NCBI GenBank assembly: GCA_021811155.1
Contig: JAJZPO010000024.1
Coordinates: forward strand, 1 to 36,125
Source of the DNA: Bacillota bacterium
GTDB lineage: Bacteria; Bacillota; Desulfitobacteriia; Desulfitobacteriales; JAJXUE01
Length of the DNA: 36,125 nucleotides
Reading direction: 5' to 3'
This document shows, piece by piece, positions 1 to 8,036 of this stretch (positions are counted from its first letter, which is position 1; every line of letters begins with the position of its first letter). The position numbers were made by a program, and so were the translations under genes. The notes under the pieces were generated by a model that saw nothing but the letters and a program-made list of their open reading frames with translations, searched no databases and was not told where the DNA came from.

Positions 1-1
1 T

Positions 2-808
2 CCGATCTTTGGGGCCTTGCGCCTGGAATCAGGTGAGTACAGGCAGAGAATTTTGCCGCTCTCGGCCTATTTCCACTTTGAATCTATGCGCACAGAAGTG
101 GCAAAGGATGCCGTGCTTGAACTCCTCAATGACTTGAACTATGCACCCGGCGAACCCCTTGTCTTTTGCACCGGTGACATTTTTGCTGAGGCAAAACACT
201 TTCTGTCCAACCAAGGTATTGAATGGCAGGAGCAAAAAATCACCGGCGCTCTCCAGGAACTGGTTGAGGCTTCTTACTTTAATTCCCTCCGCCAATACGG
301 CCTGCCGGAAAGATTTCGCGATTATCACCATCAGTACCACGCATTCCATAATATGGTATTAGGATGGGTGTGCCGGGATCTGTCAGCCAGGTCCAGGTTC
401 TGCAAACCCTTAAGGCTCAACTCGGGATTGGTGGCCCGGGCCAAGTTTTACCGGACTGTATGCCAAAAGCTCCAGACCTGCAGCGTTTGCAACACGACAA
501 TTCAGCCCGGAAGCGAGGCCGTCGTGGACAAGAGCGGCAGCGCTCCTGTCGCTTGCCATCTCAGCTGTTTCCCCGCGCAGGTTGAATTGTCAGATTTTCA
601 GGAAGCGGTGGTTTCCGGCGAACCAGCCCGCTCCTTTGTCAACAGGTTCACTCCTCCCCCACTCTGCGCTGCCTGTCAAAAGCCTGTCAAACATGGAAAG
701 CGTATGGTCATGTTCAGACAGCAGATTTTTCACTTCTCCTGCTTTTCAGCCCTGATCAAATCGGCCCGACAGCAGCCTGTCCTGCCCGAATCGGAACAGA
801 GAGTCTAA
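2..808 (+). CDS. 5'-truncated protein with two LIM-like zinc fingers
   Basis: The frame is open back to the first bases of the window, so the gene is probably cut by the left edge; the first in-window start (TTG at 17) has no ribosome site. The N-terminal part (about 130 residues) is a mixed alpha/beta segment I do not recognise. The C-terminal half carries two zinc-finger-like motifs: C-x2-C-x22-H-x2-C and C-x2-C-x17-H-x2-C. Both fit the first half of the LIM-domain spacing, and both end in C-F. This implies zinc binding, perhaps in nucleic-acid or protein contacts, but no catalytic motif is visible. The stop at 806-808 lies 20 nt before the serA promoter, so the gene ends its own unit. No function is assigned. 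Confidence 0.7.
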   Translation, partial: PIFGALRLESGEYRQRILPLSAYFHFESMRTEVAKDAVLELLNDLNYAPGEPLVFCTGDIFAEAKHFLSNQGIEWQEQKITGALQELVEASYFNSLRQYGLPERFRDYHHQYHAFHNMVLGWVCRDLSARSRFCKPLRLNSGLVARAKFYRTVCQKLQTCSVCNTTIQPGSEAVVDKSGSAPVACHLSCFPAQVELSDFQEAVVSGEPARSFVNRFTPPPLCAACQKPVKHGKRMVMFRQQIFHFSCFSALIKSARQQPVLPESEQRV

Positions 809-827
809 ATTTCTTGCCGAAAAACTG

Positions 828-857
828 TTGACATACTTTACCCTGCCATGTTATAAA
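828..857 (+). promoter_or_regulatory. Sigma-A-type promoter for the serA leader
   Basis: A perfect -35 box TTGACA (828-833) is followed after 17 or 18 nt by TTATAA/TATAAA (851-857). Transcription would begin near 863, about 45 nt before the first glycine aptamer. No other gene lies between, so this promoter drives the riboswitch and serA. Confidence 0.75.
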
Positions 858-904
858 TCTAGTTAATAAAATTACTCCTGCGCAATTGAATATTGTACCG
901 GATG

Positions 905-1122
905 AAAACTGTAGGAGAAGGTTGTTTCGCCTGCCGAAGGGGCAAGGATTTCCGGCTTTCCACCGGAAGTTTGAAACTCTCAGGCATCACGCTTTGCGTG
1001 ATTACAACTACAGTCCGACGGACCTCTGGAGAGACCTCTTAAGTGAGGCGCCGAAGGAGCAAAACCTTCCAAGTTTGGAAGGCTAATCTCTCAGGCACAA
1101 AGGACAGGGGAAAGGAAAAAAG
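905..1122 (+). ncRNA. Tandem glycine riboswitch
   Basis: Two successive copies of the glycine aptamer core are readable. Aptamer 1 (about 908-1014) has a perfect 7-bp P1 stem, ACTGTAG at 908-914 with CTACAGT at 1008-1014, and contains GCCGAAGGGGCAA and ACTCTCAGGCA. Aptamer 2 (about 1022-1122) contains GGAGAGACC, GCGCCGAAGGAGCAA and ATCTCTCAGGCACAAAGGAC, the textbook glycine-riboswitch signature. The short linker between them is typical of cooperative tandem glycine riboswitches. A terminator lies 50 nt downstream (1171-1206), so control is probably by transcription attenuation of serA. Whether glycine turns serA on or off cannot be read from the sequence. Confidence 0.9.
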
Positions 1123-1170
1123 TCTTGCTGTTTGTGGCAGCGTGGCTTTCTATCCTTTTTGAATTTTCCA

Positions 1171-1206
1171 GAGGTCAGACCAAATGTGGTTTGACCTTTT
1201 ATTTTT
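1171..1206 (+). terminator. Riboswitch expression-platform terminator
   Basis: An 11-bp stem (1172-1182 with 1187-1197, one G-T pair) closes a 4-nt loop and is followed by TTTTATTTTT. It lies between the glycine aptamers and the serA ribosome site, the expected position of a ligand-controlled terminator. Confidence 0.8.
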
Positions 1207-1220
1207 AGGAGGAATGCCGA

Positions 1221-1271
1221 ATGTGTACAATTTGTATCCCCTACCGGGGACCCGCAGACTCATGCCGGTAG
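1221..1271 (+). CDS. Possible 16-residue Cys-rich leader peptide
   Basis: A perfect AGGAGG (1207-1212), directly after the riboswitch terminator, is 8 nt upstream of ATG 1221. The frame encodes MCTICIPYRGPADSCR and stops at TAG 1269-1271, about 60 nt before serA, which has its own GAGGTG ribosome site. The strong, well-spaced site is the only evidence for translation. Three cysteines in 16 residues are unusual. It could be a translated leader affecting serA expression, or a chance frame. An alternative ATG at 1214 is only 1 nt from the ribosome site and is unlikely. Confidence 0.35.
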   Translation: MCTICIPYRGPADSCR

Positions 1272-1333
1272 TACAACTGCATACCTGTTTTGAACCCCCA
1301 CAATAACCAATACAGACAAGAGGTGCAAACACG

Positions 1334-2299
1334 ATGAAAATATTGGTTGCAGACCCCATATCCCAGAAAGGGATTGATGTTTTAGCGGCAGACCCCGCGG
1401 TCCAAGTCGATGTCAAGCTCAAGCAAAGCGAGGATGAGTTGGCAGGGATTATTGGGAATTACGATGCCCTGGTCGTCCGCAGCGAAACCAAGGTTACCAA
1501 GCGGGTAATTGACAACGCCCACAAACTGCAGGTAATTGGCCGCGCCGGGGTGGGCGTGGACAACATCGACCTCGACGCAGCAAAAGCAAACGGCATTATC
1601 GTGGTCAACACTCCCGGGGGCAATACCGTGGCCGCGGCCGAACACACCTTTGGCATGATTCTGGCTCTGGCCCGCAACGTCCCTCAAGCGCACCACGACC
1701 TCAAAGACGGCAACTGGAACCGTTCCAAGTATACGGGAACAGAACTGCGCAGCAAAGTTCTCGGCATTCTGGGTCTGGGCCGGATAGGCAAAGAAGTGGC
1801 GAAATTTGCTGCGGCCTTCGGCATGAAGGTGCTTGCCTATGACCCCTTCCTGACCAAAGAAGCTGCCTCTTCCCTTACCGTCAAGCTGGTGGATTTTGAA
1901 ACTGTTTTAAAAGAAGCGGATTTCCTCACCGTGCACATGCCGCTAACTCCCGAATCCCGCAAGCTCATCTCCGCCGAACAGTTTGCCCTCATGAAAGACG
2001 GCGCCTGCGTGGTCAACTGTGCCCGGGGCGGCATCGTCTGCGAAGAGGCTCTGTACCAGGCAATAGTTGCCGGCAAAGTCAAGGGCGCTGCCCTGGACGT
2101 ATTTGAGAAAGAACCCCAGGTATGCAGCCCCCTGTTTGCATTAGACCAGGTTATAGTAACCCCTCACCTGGGAGCCTCCACCAGGGAAGCCCAAATCAAC
2201 GTGGCCATCGAAGTCTGTGAAGATGTGATCGGGATTCTCCTAGGCCACGAACCCCTGAACCCCGTGTTTAAGCTCCAAGCCGAAGCCAAAAGCGCCTAG
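1334..2299 (+). CDS. serA: D-3-phosphoglycerate dehydrogenase, short form
   Basis: Oxidises 3-phosphoglycerate to 3-phosphohydroxypyruvate with NAD, the first step of serine synthesis, in the cytoplasm. The 321 residues contain the NAD-binding loop GLGRIG (147-152) and the catalytic Arg231 in NCARGG, Glu260 in FEKEP and His278 in TPHLGAS. The protein ends at the close of the catalytic core, so it lacks the intervening and ACT domains that make Bacillus SerA about 525 residues and serine-inhibited. The start ATG follows GAGGTG at a normal distance. It is the only gene behind the tandem glycine riboswitch, so regulation by glycine at the RNA level may replace allosteric serine feedback. Another 2-hydroxyacid dehydrogenase is possible, but the leader supports SerA. 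Confidence 0.88.
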   Translation: MKILVADPISQKGIDVLAADPAVQVDVKLKQSEDELAGIIGNYDALVVRSETKVTKRVIDNAHKLQVIGRAGVGVDNIDLDAAKANGIIVVNTPGGNTVAAAEHTFGMILALARNVPQAHHDLKDGNWNRSKYTGTELRSKVLGILGLGRIGKEVAKFAAAFGMKVLAYDPFLTKEAASSLTVKLVDFETVLKEADFLTVHMPLTPESRKLISAEQFALMKDGACVVNCARGGIVCEEALYQAIVAGKVKGAALDVFEKEPQVCSPLFALDQVIVTPHLGASTREAQINVAIEVCEDVIGILLGHEPLNPVFKLQAEAKSA

Positions 2300-2322
2300 T
2301 GCTTATAGGTCGGGCTTTAGTG

Positions 2323-2461
2323 TCAGAACTCAGAAGTCAGGAGTCAGAATGTCCCAGATTCCACAGCAATCAAAAAAAGCTGATCCCCAATTCGGGGGTC
2401 AGCTTTTCAATATTACCAGAGTAACCTAAACCAATTCTGACTTCTGACTCCTGACTCCTGA
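2323..2461. repeat. Inverted heptamer arrays flanking a terminator
   Basis: Two 28-nt arms, each of four 7-nt units of the type TCAGRAN, lie in inverted orientation at 2323-2350 and 2434-2461. They enclose about 83 bp that includes the bidirectional terminator at 2371-2408. The arms match at about 24 of 28 positions. The right arm abuts the TAG stop of the gene at 2462. The same heptamers recur at 14855, 26984, 27265 and 32003. Confidence 0.85.
2371..2408. terminator. Bidirectional terminator between convergent genes
   Basis: The stem AAGCTGATCCCC (2377-2388) pairs with 2394-2405 around a short loop. An A7 run lies on one side and a T4 run on the other, so it can stop both serA on the plus strand and the minus-strand gene ending at 2462. 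Confidence 0.85.
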
Positions 2462-2827
2462 CTAGTTAAAGCTCATACGATGGGCTTTGATGGCCCTTCT
2501 CACCTCGTTGGCTACGCGCCAGGTCTCCTGTTTGTCCGGAGTCAAGAGAATTACCCTTCCGGTGCGTTTGTCTACCAGCAAGTCGACTTGATGTGGCGCG
2601 GTGCCGGAAAGTTCATCGGGCATGACCACATCTATGCCAACCTTGTTGCCATCACTGGCTTCGGGTGGAACCAAATAGTTCAAGGCAGCCTGTGTCGCCT
2701 GCATCAATTCCCTGACCTGCTCCGGGGGATATCCTTCCCGGATCAGCAATTCCTCCACCTGGCTCAGGGGATGTTCCATAGTTAACAACACCTGAGCCCG
2801 TTGAACCAAATCCGGGTCAATATCCAT
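2462..2827 (-). CDS. Hypothetical 121-residue protein
   Basis: No family is recognised. The N-terminal half is helical and acidic (residues 1-50, with a HPLSQVEELL segment reminiscent of small helical-bundle folds). The C-terminal half ends in a basic helix (VANEVRRAIKAHRMSFN). There is no signal peptide, membrane segment or cysteine motif, so it is probably cytoplasmic. The ATG is preceded by GAGGCGGTGAA, an acceptable ribosome site. Its stop TAG is immediately followed by the heptamer repeat. It is downstream of, and in the same direction as, the ABC exporter, but a 130-nt gap makes co-transcription uncertain. Confidence 0.6.
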   Translation of the reverse strand: MDIDPDLVQRAQVLLTMEHPLSQVEELLIREGYPPEQVRELMQATQAALNYLVPPEASDGNKVGIDVVMPDELSGTAPHQVDLLVDKRTGRVILLTPDKQETWRVANEVRRAIKAHRMSFN

Positions 2828-2956
2828 TGAGCTTCACCGCCTCATTTCGCACTGTCGAAACCGGTGCAGCCATATTCAATTTTCCTGTTTTCATTATTCC
2901 CAAGCAAAAGCTCAACTAATCTTGGAAATCTTTACTTTTTACCTTTAAATGGCACA

Positions 2957-5203
2957 TCATCCATTTCGTTCCCGCGAGCTTTCTGTTAAGTTTAGCTTGC
3001 TGATTGACAGCAGGGAACTCAAGACAGCCGCCGGGAGAATGGCTATGGACAGCAGCGCAATAACCAGCAGGGTCCGGGGATTAATGGTCAGAACGTTGTA
3101 GACCAGCGCGGTATTGACGCGGCCCAGCAGGTAGAAGGCCAGGCCGATCCCGGCCAGGATCCCCGCTCCCAAACCGACGCAAACCAAAAACAAGTATTCA
3201 GCGAACACGCCAAGACCTATCTGACCATAACCCAGCCCCAGGACGCGCATGGTAACATACTCCCTGCTGCGGGACAAAACAGCAACACTGGCCGTAGAAA
3301 AAATCATTGCTGCTGCCAAAATGAGTCCAAACAAGGTGAGGATGCGCAAATAAACGTAGGTGAAATTAACCAAGGTCTTTTGGTCTTCATAGGTCTCCTG
3401 CGGGCTGTCCACCTGCATAATGGTCGGATAGCGGTACAATCTGCTCCGCACCTGCTCCAGTTCGCCTGGCTGAACCCGCAGGAAAACCCCGGTTATCCCC
3501 TTTTTGCCGCTCAGGGACTGCACCAGCTCCAATGGGGCAAAAATCTGGTTCCCGAAATGCCAGCGAACATATCCCTTTACCGCAAGTTCAGTCTTTCTCC
3601 CTCCCAGGGTAGTTAACGCTACCTCAGGTGTCCACCTGGCAGCCAGACTTTCCTTAACTCCATCGGACATAAACAGTCCGGTCAACTCCACAGGTCTGCC
3701 TAAGCGGTCCTCGAGTTTGAGCATATCCCCTCTCGCGCCCAGCAAGGAAGTAGGAACCTGCCAGTTCCCCATCTGAACTATCACGGGCAATTCATAAAAA
3801 GGGTTCACGCCCATCACACCTGGAATACGGGAGATTTCCGCGCTCACATCTTCCTTAAGGGTTGAACGGAACTGCGCCCTTAAGTCATAGGCCTGATAAC
3901 TTTCAAACTGTTTGCGGGCTGACTCCGCCACAGAATCATACAGCAAAAACCCTACCACTACCAGGCAAACCCCCAAAGCCACTGTAACCAGTGTAAACAA
4001 GGAGTTCCTTCCTTCCCTCAGCACATTGTTCAGCGGAATCCGGACCATGACCGGAACGAAGCGGTGCCAGGCCGGTACCGGCTTCACTGTCCTTTCCACA
4101 CCTGACCCGGCAGACAGGGCAGGCAGCAGTCCGCCCAGCAGGGCCGCAAGGCAGTTGAAAATCCCGGCAGTGAGCAGGACATCATGCCTCACGTGGGTGA
4201 CCACGAAGGGCAGGCCAATTATTCCGGCCAACGCCCCGGTAAGCTTCCCTGCTAAATATATGCCAAGCAGGCAGCCCAGCAGGGAACCGAGGACCCCTGC
4301 CAGGAGACTAAAAGTCAAGTAATGGCTGAGGATCTGCCAACGGGAAAAGCCGAGGTATTTGAGGATTTTGATTTGACCGAGCTGACTTTTTAACAACAAG
4401 CTGATTAGAGCAAAAGATGCCAGGCAGGCAGCCAGCAGGAACAACCATGGAAGAAGGCCTGCAAGCTTGCTGAATCCTTTCAGCAACAGATTCAAAACCT
4501 GATGGCTTGGCTGTTCGTTCCTGGAGTAAACCTCGCTGATTTTGATCTTTTGACTTTGCAGGGCGGTCATGACCTGCCTCAGGTCAGCGCCGTATACCAA
4601 CAGTTCGTGGCTCAGCCCTGTTACATCCCGGAGCAGTTGGTTCTGAGGTGCGTAAAGGACCCCAAAGTTGCGCGGCGAGGAATTGGGGACAAACCTGTCA
4701 AGCACCGGCCAGATAAATTCCGGGCTTCCTGCAGTGCCTGAGACCACCCAGTTGTACACTTTTTCACCCACACGGATCCCCAGGGTGTCGCCAGGCTTGA
4801 GTTTGTGGAACCTGGCAAATGATTCTTCGACCAGGACCTGTCCCTCCCCCGGCAGGGCTCCGCTGCTTAATTTCAACCGGCTGTAAAGGGGTCCCTCAGG
4901 CTGCAGGCCAATTATTTTGGCGCCTGCCCGTTCCCCGGGGTTGAATTCGAGAACAACCTGGGCAGTTTCCCTCATCTCAACGCCCACAGGCAGATTGACA
5001 GGACCATCACCGCCCAATTTGATCCAGTACTGGGGAAACTTCAGTTCCTGATAAGTTTTTTCCAGTGAGTCATTTACACCTTGATAAGAAGAGAAGGAGG
5101 CAATGAAGAAGGCGCTGCCCAGGGTGATAATAAACACCACGGCAATAAATTGCGCCAAGTTGGTCTTAATGTCCCGCCCTAGTTTCATCCATAGCGGTTT
5201 CAT
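2957..5203 (-). CDS. ABC transporter permease, duplicated FtsX domain
   Basis: A 748-residue membrane protein of the MacB/LolC/FtsX class. One transmembrane helix near residues 15-37 is followed by a large extracytoplasmic domain. The first FtsX helix bundle lies at about 255-375, followed by another extracytoplasmic region. The second FtsX bundle is at about 630-740. The double-FtsX layout is common in Firmicute exporters acting on lipids, peptides or antibiotics at the outer face of the membrane by mechanotransmission. The ATG at 5203 lies 1 nt after the stop of the ATPase gene and uses AGGTGG as ribosome site, so the two are translationally coupled. The substrate cannot be inferred. Confidence 0.88.
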   Translation of the reverse strand: MKPLWMKLGRDIKTNLAQFIAVVFIITLGSAFFIASFSSYQGVNDSLEKTYQELKFPQYWIKLGGDGPVNLPVGVEMRETAQVVLEFNPGERAGAKIIGLQPEGPLYSRLKLSSGALPGEGQVLVEESFARFHKLKPGDTLGIRVGEKVYNWVVSGTAGSPEFIWPVLDRFVPNSSPRNFGVLYAPQNQLLRDVTGLSHELLVYGADLRQVMTALQSQKIKISEVYSRNEQPSHQVLNLLLKGFSKLAGLLPWLFLLAACLASFALISLLLKSQLGQIKILKYLGFSRWQILSHYLTFSLLAGVLGSLLGCLLGIYLAGKLTGALAGIIGLPFVVTHVRHDVLLTAGIFNCLAALLGGLLPALSAGSGVERTVKPVPAWHRFVPVMVRIPLNNVLREGRNSLFTLVTVALGVCLVVVGFLLYDSVAESARKQFESYQAYDLRAQFRSTLKEDVSAEISRIPGVMGVNPFYELPVIVQMGNWQVPTSLLGARGDMLKLEDRLGRPVELTGLFMSDGVKESLAARWTPEVALTTLGGRKTELAVKGYVRWHFGNQIFAPLELVQSLSGKKGITGVFLRVQPGELEQVRSRLYRYPTIMQVDSPQETYEDQKTLVNFTYVYLRILTLFGLILAAAMIFSTASVAVLSRSREYVTMRVLGLGYGQIGLGVFAEYLFLVCVGLGAGILAGIGLAFYLLGRVNTALVYNVLTINPRTLLVIALLSIAILPAAVLSSLLSISKLNLTESSRERNG

Positions 5204-5204
5204 C

Positions 5205-5936
5205 TTACCACCTCAGTTCGCGCGGCGGACAAGGAGCCGAATTGACAGTATTTTCGCTAACGCGCCCGCTTCCCAGGCGGACAACCCGGTCCGCCATATT
5301 GCCGATGACCGTATTATGGGTTACCAAGACAGTAGTTGTTCCCTTACGGTTATTGATCAGCCTGAGCAGCTCTAACACACTTTGCCCGTTTTCAAAATCC
5401 AGGGAGCCGGTTGGCTCGTCACACAGGAGTATTGCCGGGTCTTTTACCAAGGCCCGGGCAATGGCAACCCTTTGCTGTTCACCGCCCGAGAGTTGGCCTG
5501 GAAAACGGTCCGCCAGATTCTCCAGGCCCAGTTCCCTGAACAGCGCAGCGGTCCGCTTGCTCCGCCCCAGCAAGTTGGCCACCAAGTCCACATTTTCGCG
5601 GGCGGTTAGACTGGGCAGCAGGTTAAAATACTGAAATACGTAGCCAACGCTCTTTTTACGGTAGCTTGTTCGCTGCTGTTCCGAAAGGCCGTTTAGTTCG
5701 CTCCCCTTCACAACAATGCTGCCGCTGCTCGGTGTGTCAATCCCCCCGATGAGGTTCAGCAGGGTGCTCTTGCCCGAGCCGCTAGGACCCAAAACCACCA
5801 CAAATTCTCCCTGATCGATGTCCAGGTTTATTCTGTCAAGCGCAAAAACATTTGCGACACCCGTGCCATATACTTTTGCAACGTCCTGCAGCCTGATTAG
5901 AGGTCCACTGTCTGTCCTTTGCCTTCCCACAACCAT
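5205..5936 (-). CDS. ABC transporter ATPase, LolD/MacB type
   Basis: The ATP-binding subunit of the exporter encoded immediately downstream. Walker A GPSGSGKST is at about residues 50-58, the signature LSGGEQQR at about 149-156, and Walker B with DEPTGSLD at about 173-180. The DEPTGSLD sequence and the 243-residue length are typical of the LolD/MacB/FtsE branch. The annotated ATG is only 2 nt from AGGGGGG; the in-frame GTG two codons later (5930) has better spacing and may be the true start. No recognition domain is fused. Confidence 0.9.
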   Translation of the reverse strand: MVVGRQRTDSGPLIRLQDVAKVYGTGVANVFALDRINLDIDQGEFVVVLGPSGSGKSTLLNLIGGIDTPSSGSIVVKGSELNGLSEQQRTSYRKKSVGYVFQYFNLLPSLTARENVDLVANLLGRSKRTAALFRELGLENLADRFPGQLSGGEQQRVAIARALVKDPAILLCDEPTGSLDFENGQSVLELLRLINNRKGTTTVLVTHNTVIGNMADRVVRLGSGRVSENTVNSAPCPPRELRW

Positions 5937-6354
5937 CCCCCCCTATTGCCTGTCCTTATCTTAATATATAGTCGGTCTCCTACCTGCACATGCCAACAAG
6001 GCAAGAAAAACCAGGACAAGGGCAATTGAAACCTGGCGCAGCGAAACATTACGGCAGCAAGACCAAATGTCCCTGCCGCCGTAATGCTCTAATAACTCAG
6101 AACCTTTTTCAATAATTTCGAATTTGCCAAATCGTTCGGTGTTGGAAACGCAATCTCCGGGCATAATTGCACACCGGCCTCGCGGTAGGCATCTGCCCAT
6201 AGCGTGGAACAAAGACTGTTCTTACCTTCCCGGTAGGGCCATACCCGCTTCAACAAATAGCGAGATGCCTGCCCCAGTTTCCATTCCTAATTTTCTATGT
6301 AAAATATGGATAGCTGCGAATATGATAGGAGCAGCTCTACCTGATTTCTGTGCG
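5937..6354. other. Intergenic region, no convincing gene
   Basis: About 420 bp upstream of the ABC operon. It has an imperfect hairpin at 6048-6085 and no frame with a good ribosome site. An 83-residue minus-strand frame with a hydrophobic C-terminus (5961-6212) lacks a credible start. The exporter promoter must lie here, but I could not identify a good -35/-10 pair. Confidence 0.5.
6048..6085. repeat. Imperfect hairpin upstream of the ABC operon
   Basis: ATTACGGC at 6048-6055 pairs with GCCGTAAT at 6078-6085, and the stem continues inward with mismatches to about 13-16 positions. No T-run follows on either strand, so it is not a simple terminator. It could be an operator or an RNA leader structure of the ABC operon. 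Confidence 0.4.
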
Positions 6355-6386
6355 CAAAAGAAAAAAAGCAGCCTTTGCGACTGCTT
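6355..6386 (-). terminator. Terminator of the gene at 6431-6772
   Basis: On the minus strand AAGCAG and CTGCTT (6366-6371 with 6381-6386) form a 6-bp stem with a 9-nt loop, followed by T7CT4. It lies 45 nt beyond the stop at 6431. Confidence 0.75.
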
Positions 6387-6430
6387 AATGTACACTGGAC
6401 AAAAGAATATCTCCCGCTGTGAATAAGATC

Positions 6431-6772
6431 TTACCACATATACTGGGATTCACTGAGGCTGCGGTACAATTCGTAACCGTTACCAGTGAGCACAGCCAGA
6501 TAAGTAGTCAAACTGTCCTGCGAAAAGGCTTTGATCACATCATGATCGATAAACACCTGTTCAATGTCTTTGACTTCTGTCAGATGCACGATAACATTTT
6601 CGGCTTGAAGGCTCTTCGTAACCAGGGCAGGGCTGGAATCCTGATAAGGAGCAAAAATTCGTTCCAGGTCACTCCCGCTCACCCGGTTCAGACGGGACAT
6701 GGCTTCAATCAAATCATTAGTATTGCAGGAACATAGATACGGCTTCTTTTCTAACGTAACTCCGCTCAACAA
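6431..6772 (-). CDS. Hypothetical 113-residue protein
   Basis: No family is recognised. It is a soluble protein with helical segments and two adjacent cysteines near residues 14-16 (LCSCN). The TTG start at 6772 has GAAGG about 11 nt upstream; an internal ATG (MSRLN) is the alternative. The unit is well delimited, with a sigma-A-like promoter at 6830-6858 and a terminator at 6355-6386. This supports a real single-gene transcript. Confidence 0.6.
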   Translation of the reverse strand: MLSGVTLEKKPYLCSCNTNDLIEAMSRLNRVSGSDLERIFAPYQDSSPALVTKSLQAENVIVHLTEVKDIEQVFIDHDVIKAFSQDSLTTYLAVLTGNGYELYRSLSESQYMW

Positions 6773-6829
6773 CCCCGTCGCCTTCTTTCTATTAAGTATT
6801 TTTCTTAGAATTGGAACTTTTCTGACTAT

Positions 6830-6858
6830 ATCTTATCATTCTAATTAATTTTGTACAA
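6830..6858 (-). promoter_or_regulatory. Promoter for the hypothetical gene at 6431-6772
   Basis: Reading the minus strand, TTGTAC (6853-6858), a 17-nt spacer and TAAGAT (6830-6835) make a reasonable sigma-A promoter in an AT-rich divergent intergenic region. A plus-strand promoter for the gene at 6988 must lie nearby; TATAAT motifs are present but without a good -35. Confidence 0.5.
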
Positions 6859-6987
6859 TCCGTTGCTGGGCGAACGGTAAAAAAACGACTATGAATGGAT
6901 ATTTGTTTATAATCGTTATAATATAGCCATGTATTAACTGTCTCAGCCAGGATACACTAACTCGGAATACGTTGCCGAGGTGATATA

Positions 6988-7428
6988 ATGACCAAATATG
7001 TGCCTTTACTGGTGGCCGCGGTTTCAGGCATCGCCATGGCGCTTCAGGGAACAGTTAATGCTCGTTTGTCACAAAAGACCGGCATCTGGGAAGCCACTTT
7101 CCTGGTCCACCTGATTGGCACAATTACTGTTGGAATATTACTGCTGTTCCTGGGTCTGGGAGCTCTAAGGTTCGACCGGTGGCTTCGGATTCCATGGTAC
7201 TTGTATCTCGGGGGTCTGCTCAGTGTATTGATCATCTATTTGGTTGCTCTCAGCATTCCCAAAGTCGGAGTCTGCAACGCCACTACAGCGATTATCGTGG
7301 GCCAGGTTTCAGCCGCAGTCATAATTGACCATTTCGGCCTGTTTGGCGTGCAAAAACTAGCGTGGAGCTACATCCAGCTGTTAGGCGTAGCCTTCTTTGC
7401 CGTGGGAGCCCGGCTCTTGATGCGCTAA
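6988..7428 (+). CDS. YdcZ/DUF606-type DMT superfamily membrane protein
   Basis: A 146-residue integral membrane protein with about five hydrophobic helices. The opening (VPLLVAAVSGIAMALQGTVN) and the Gly-rich second and third helices match the DUF606 (YdcZ) half-size members of the drug/metabolite transporter superfamily, which often act as dimers. The ATG has GAGGTG 6 nt upstream. Substrate is unknown. It stands alone and overlaps the convergent gene at 7425 by 4 nt. Confidence 0.8.
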   Translation: MTKYVPLLVAAVSGIAMALQGTVNARLSQKTGIWEATFLVHLIGTITVGILLLFLGLGALRFDRWLRIPWYLYLGGLLSVLIIYLVALSIPKVGVCNATTAIIVGQVSAAVIIDHFGLFGVQKLAWSYIQLLGVAFFAVGARLLMR

Positions 7429-7916
7429 GGCGAGCGGTTCCTGCTGCCGACGACTGATAGCTGCGACATGATGTCATAAACCTCGTCACTCACCAAAACC
7501 TGCCTCACCTGGCCATTAGCAGACAAAATAACCTTTTGCTTGCCGTTGTTGCGGTCTTTTTCAATTAATCCCAGCAGAAAACTATAGGCTTCCTGCGTTA
7601 ATTCCATCTGCTCAAACTGTCCGTCCCGCACGAAGATCGCCCAGTACCCTTTGGTCAGTTCCGGCAGTTGGCCCGAACCGTAAACTTCCTGAAAAACCAG
7701 GGGAAAATCCGGCGATGCCTGAACCCGCTGATCTATGGACTGGTTGGCCTGGGTCGGTGTGTCCAGGGGCATAGTCAGTCTGCCAAACAGGTCTTGGAAG
7801 AAGCTCGGGAACAACAGGTATCCGATAACCCCAATCAGCGCCAACCAGAAAGCCAGGGCTTGCAGGTCCTGGATTAATGCGTTGCCGCGCGGACGTCCCC
7901 AGGAAGAACGGCTCAT
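7425..7916 (-). CDS. Hypothetical membrane-anchored 163-residue protein
   Basis: One clear transmembrane helix (about residues 20-41, QALAFWLALIGVIGYLLFP) follows a short basic N-terminus. About 120 residues then lie outside the membrane, with no Cys or catalytic motif. No family is recognised. The ATG at 7916 has AGGGGTGAG upstream. The gene diverges from uvrC and converges with the DMT gene, overlapping its last codon. Confidence 0.65.
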   Translation of the reverse strand: MSRSSWGRPRGNALIQDLQALAFWLALIGVIGYLLFPSFFQDLFGRLTMPLDTPTQANQSIDQRVQASPDFPLVFQEVYGSGQLPELTKGYWAIFVRDGQFEQMELTQEAYSFLLGLIEKDRNNGKQKVILSANGQVRQVLVSDEVYDIMSQLSVVGSRNRSP

Positions 7917-8036
7917 AGTTCTCTCACCCCTTTTCCTTGCCTTTATTCATTATACGCTTGCACTGTCCGGTTATGATGCCCCACGCTTGCGGCCAAACCC
8001 GGTATCTTTTACAATGAAAGCGAGGTGAATATTGAG

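Noticed and set aside
2323-2461. CRISPR-like repeat array
   Set aside because: The units are contiguous 7-mers without spacers, arranged in inverted arms around a terminator.
2853-2860. Single perfect 0A-like box TGTCGAAA
   Set aside because: An isolated 8-mer is expected about once by chance in a window of this size, and no promoter overlaps it.
5961-6212. 83-residue minus-strand frame with hydrophobic C-terminus
   Set aside because: No ribosome site, odd composition, and it occupies the expected promoter region of the ABC operon.
6222-6437. 71-residue minus-strand frame
   Set aside because: It runs through the terminator at 6355-6386 and has no ribosome site or recognisable features.
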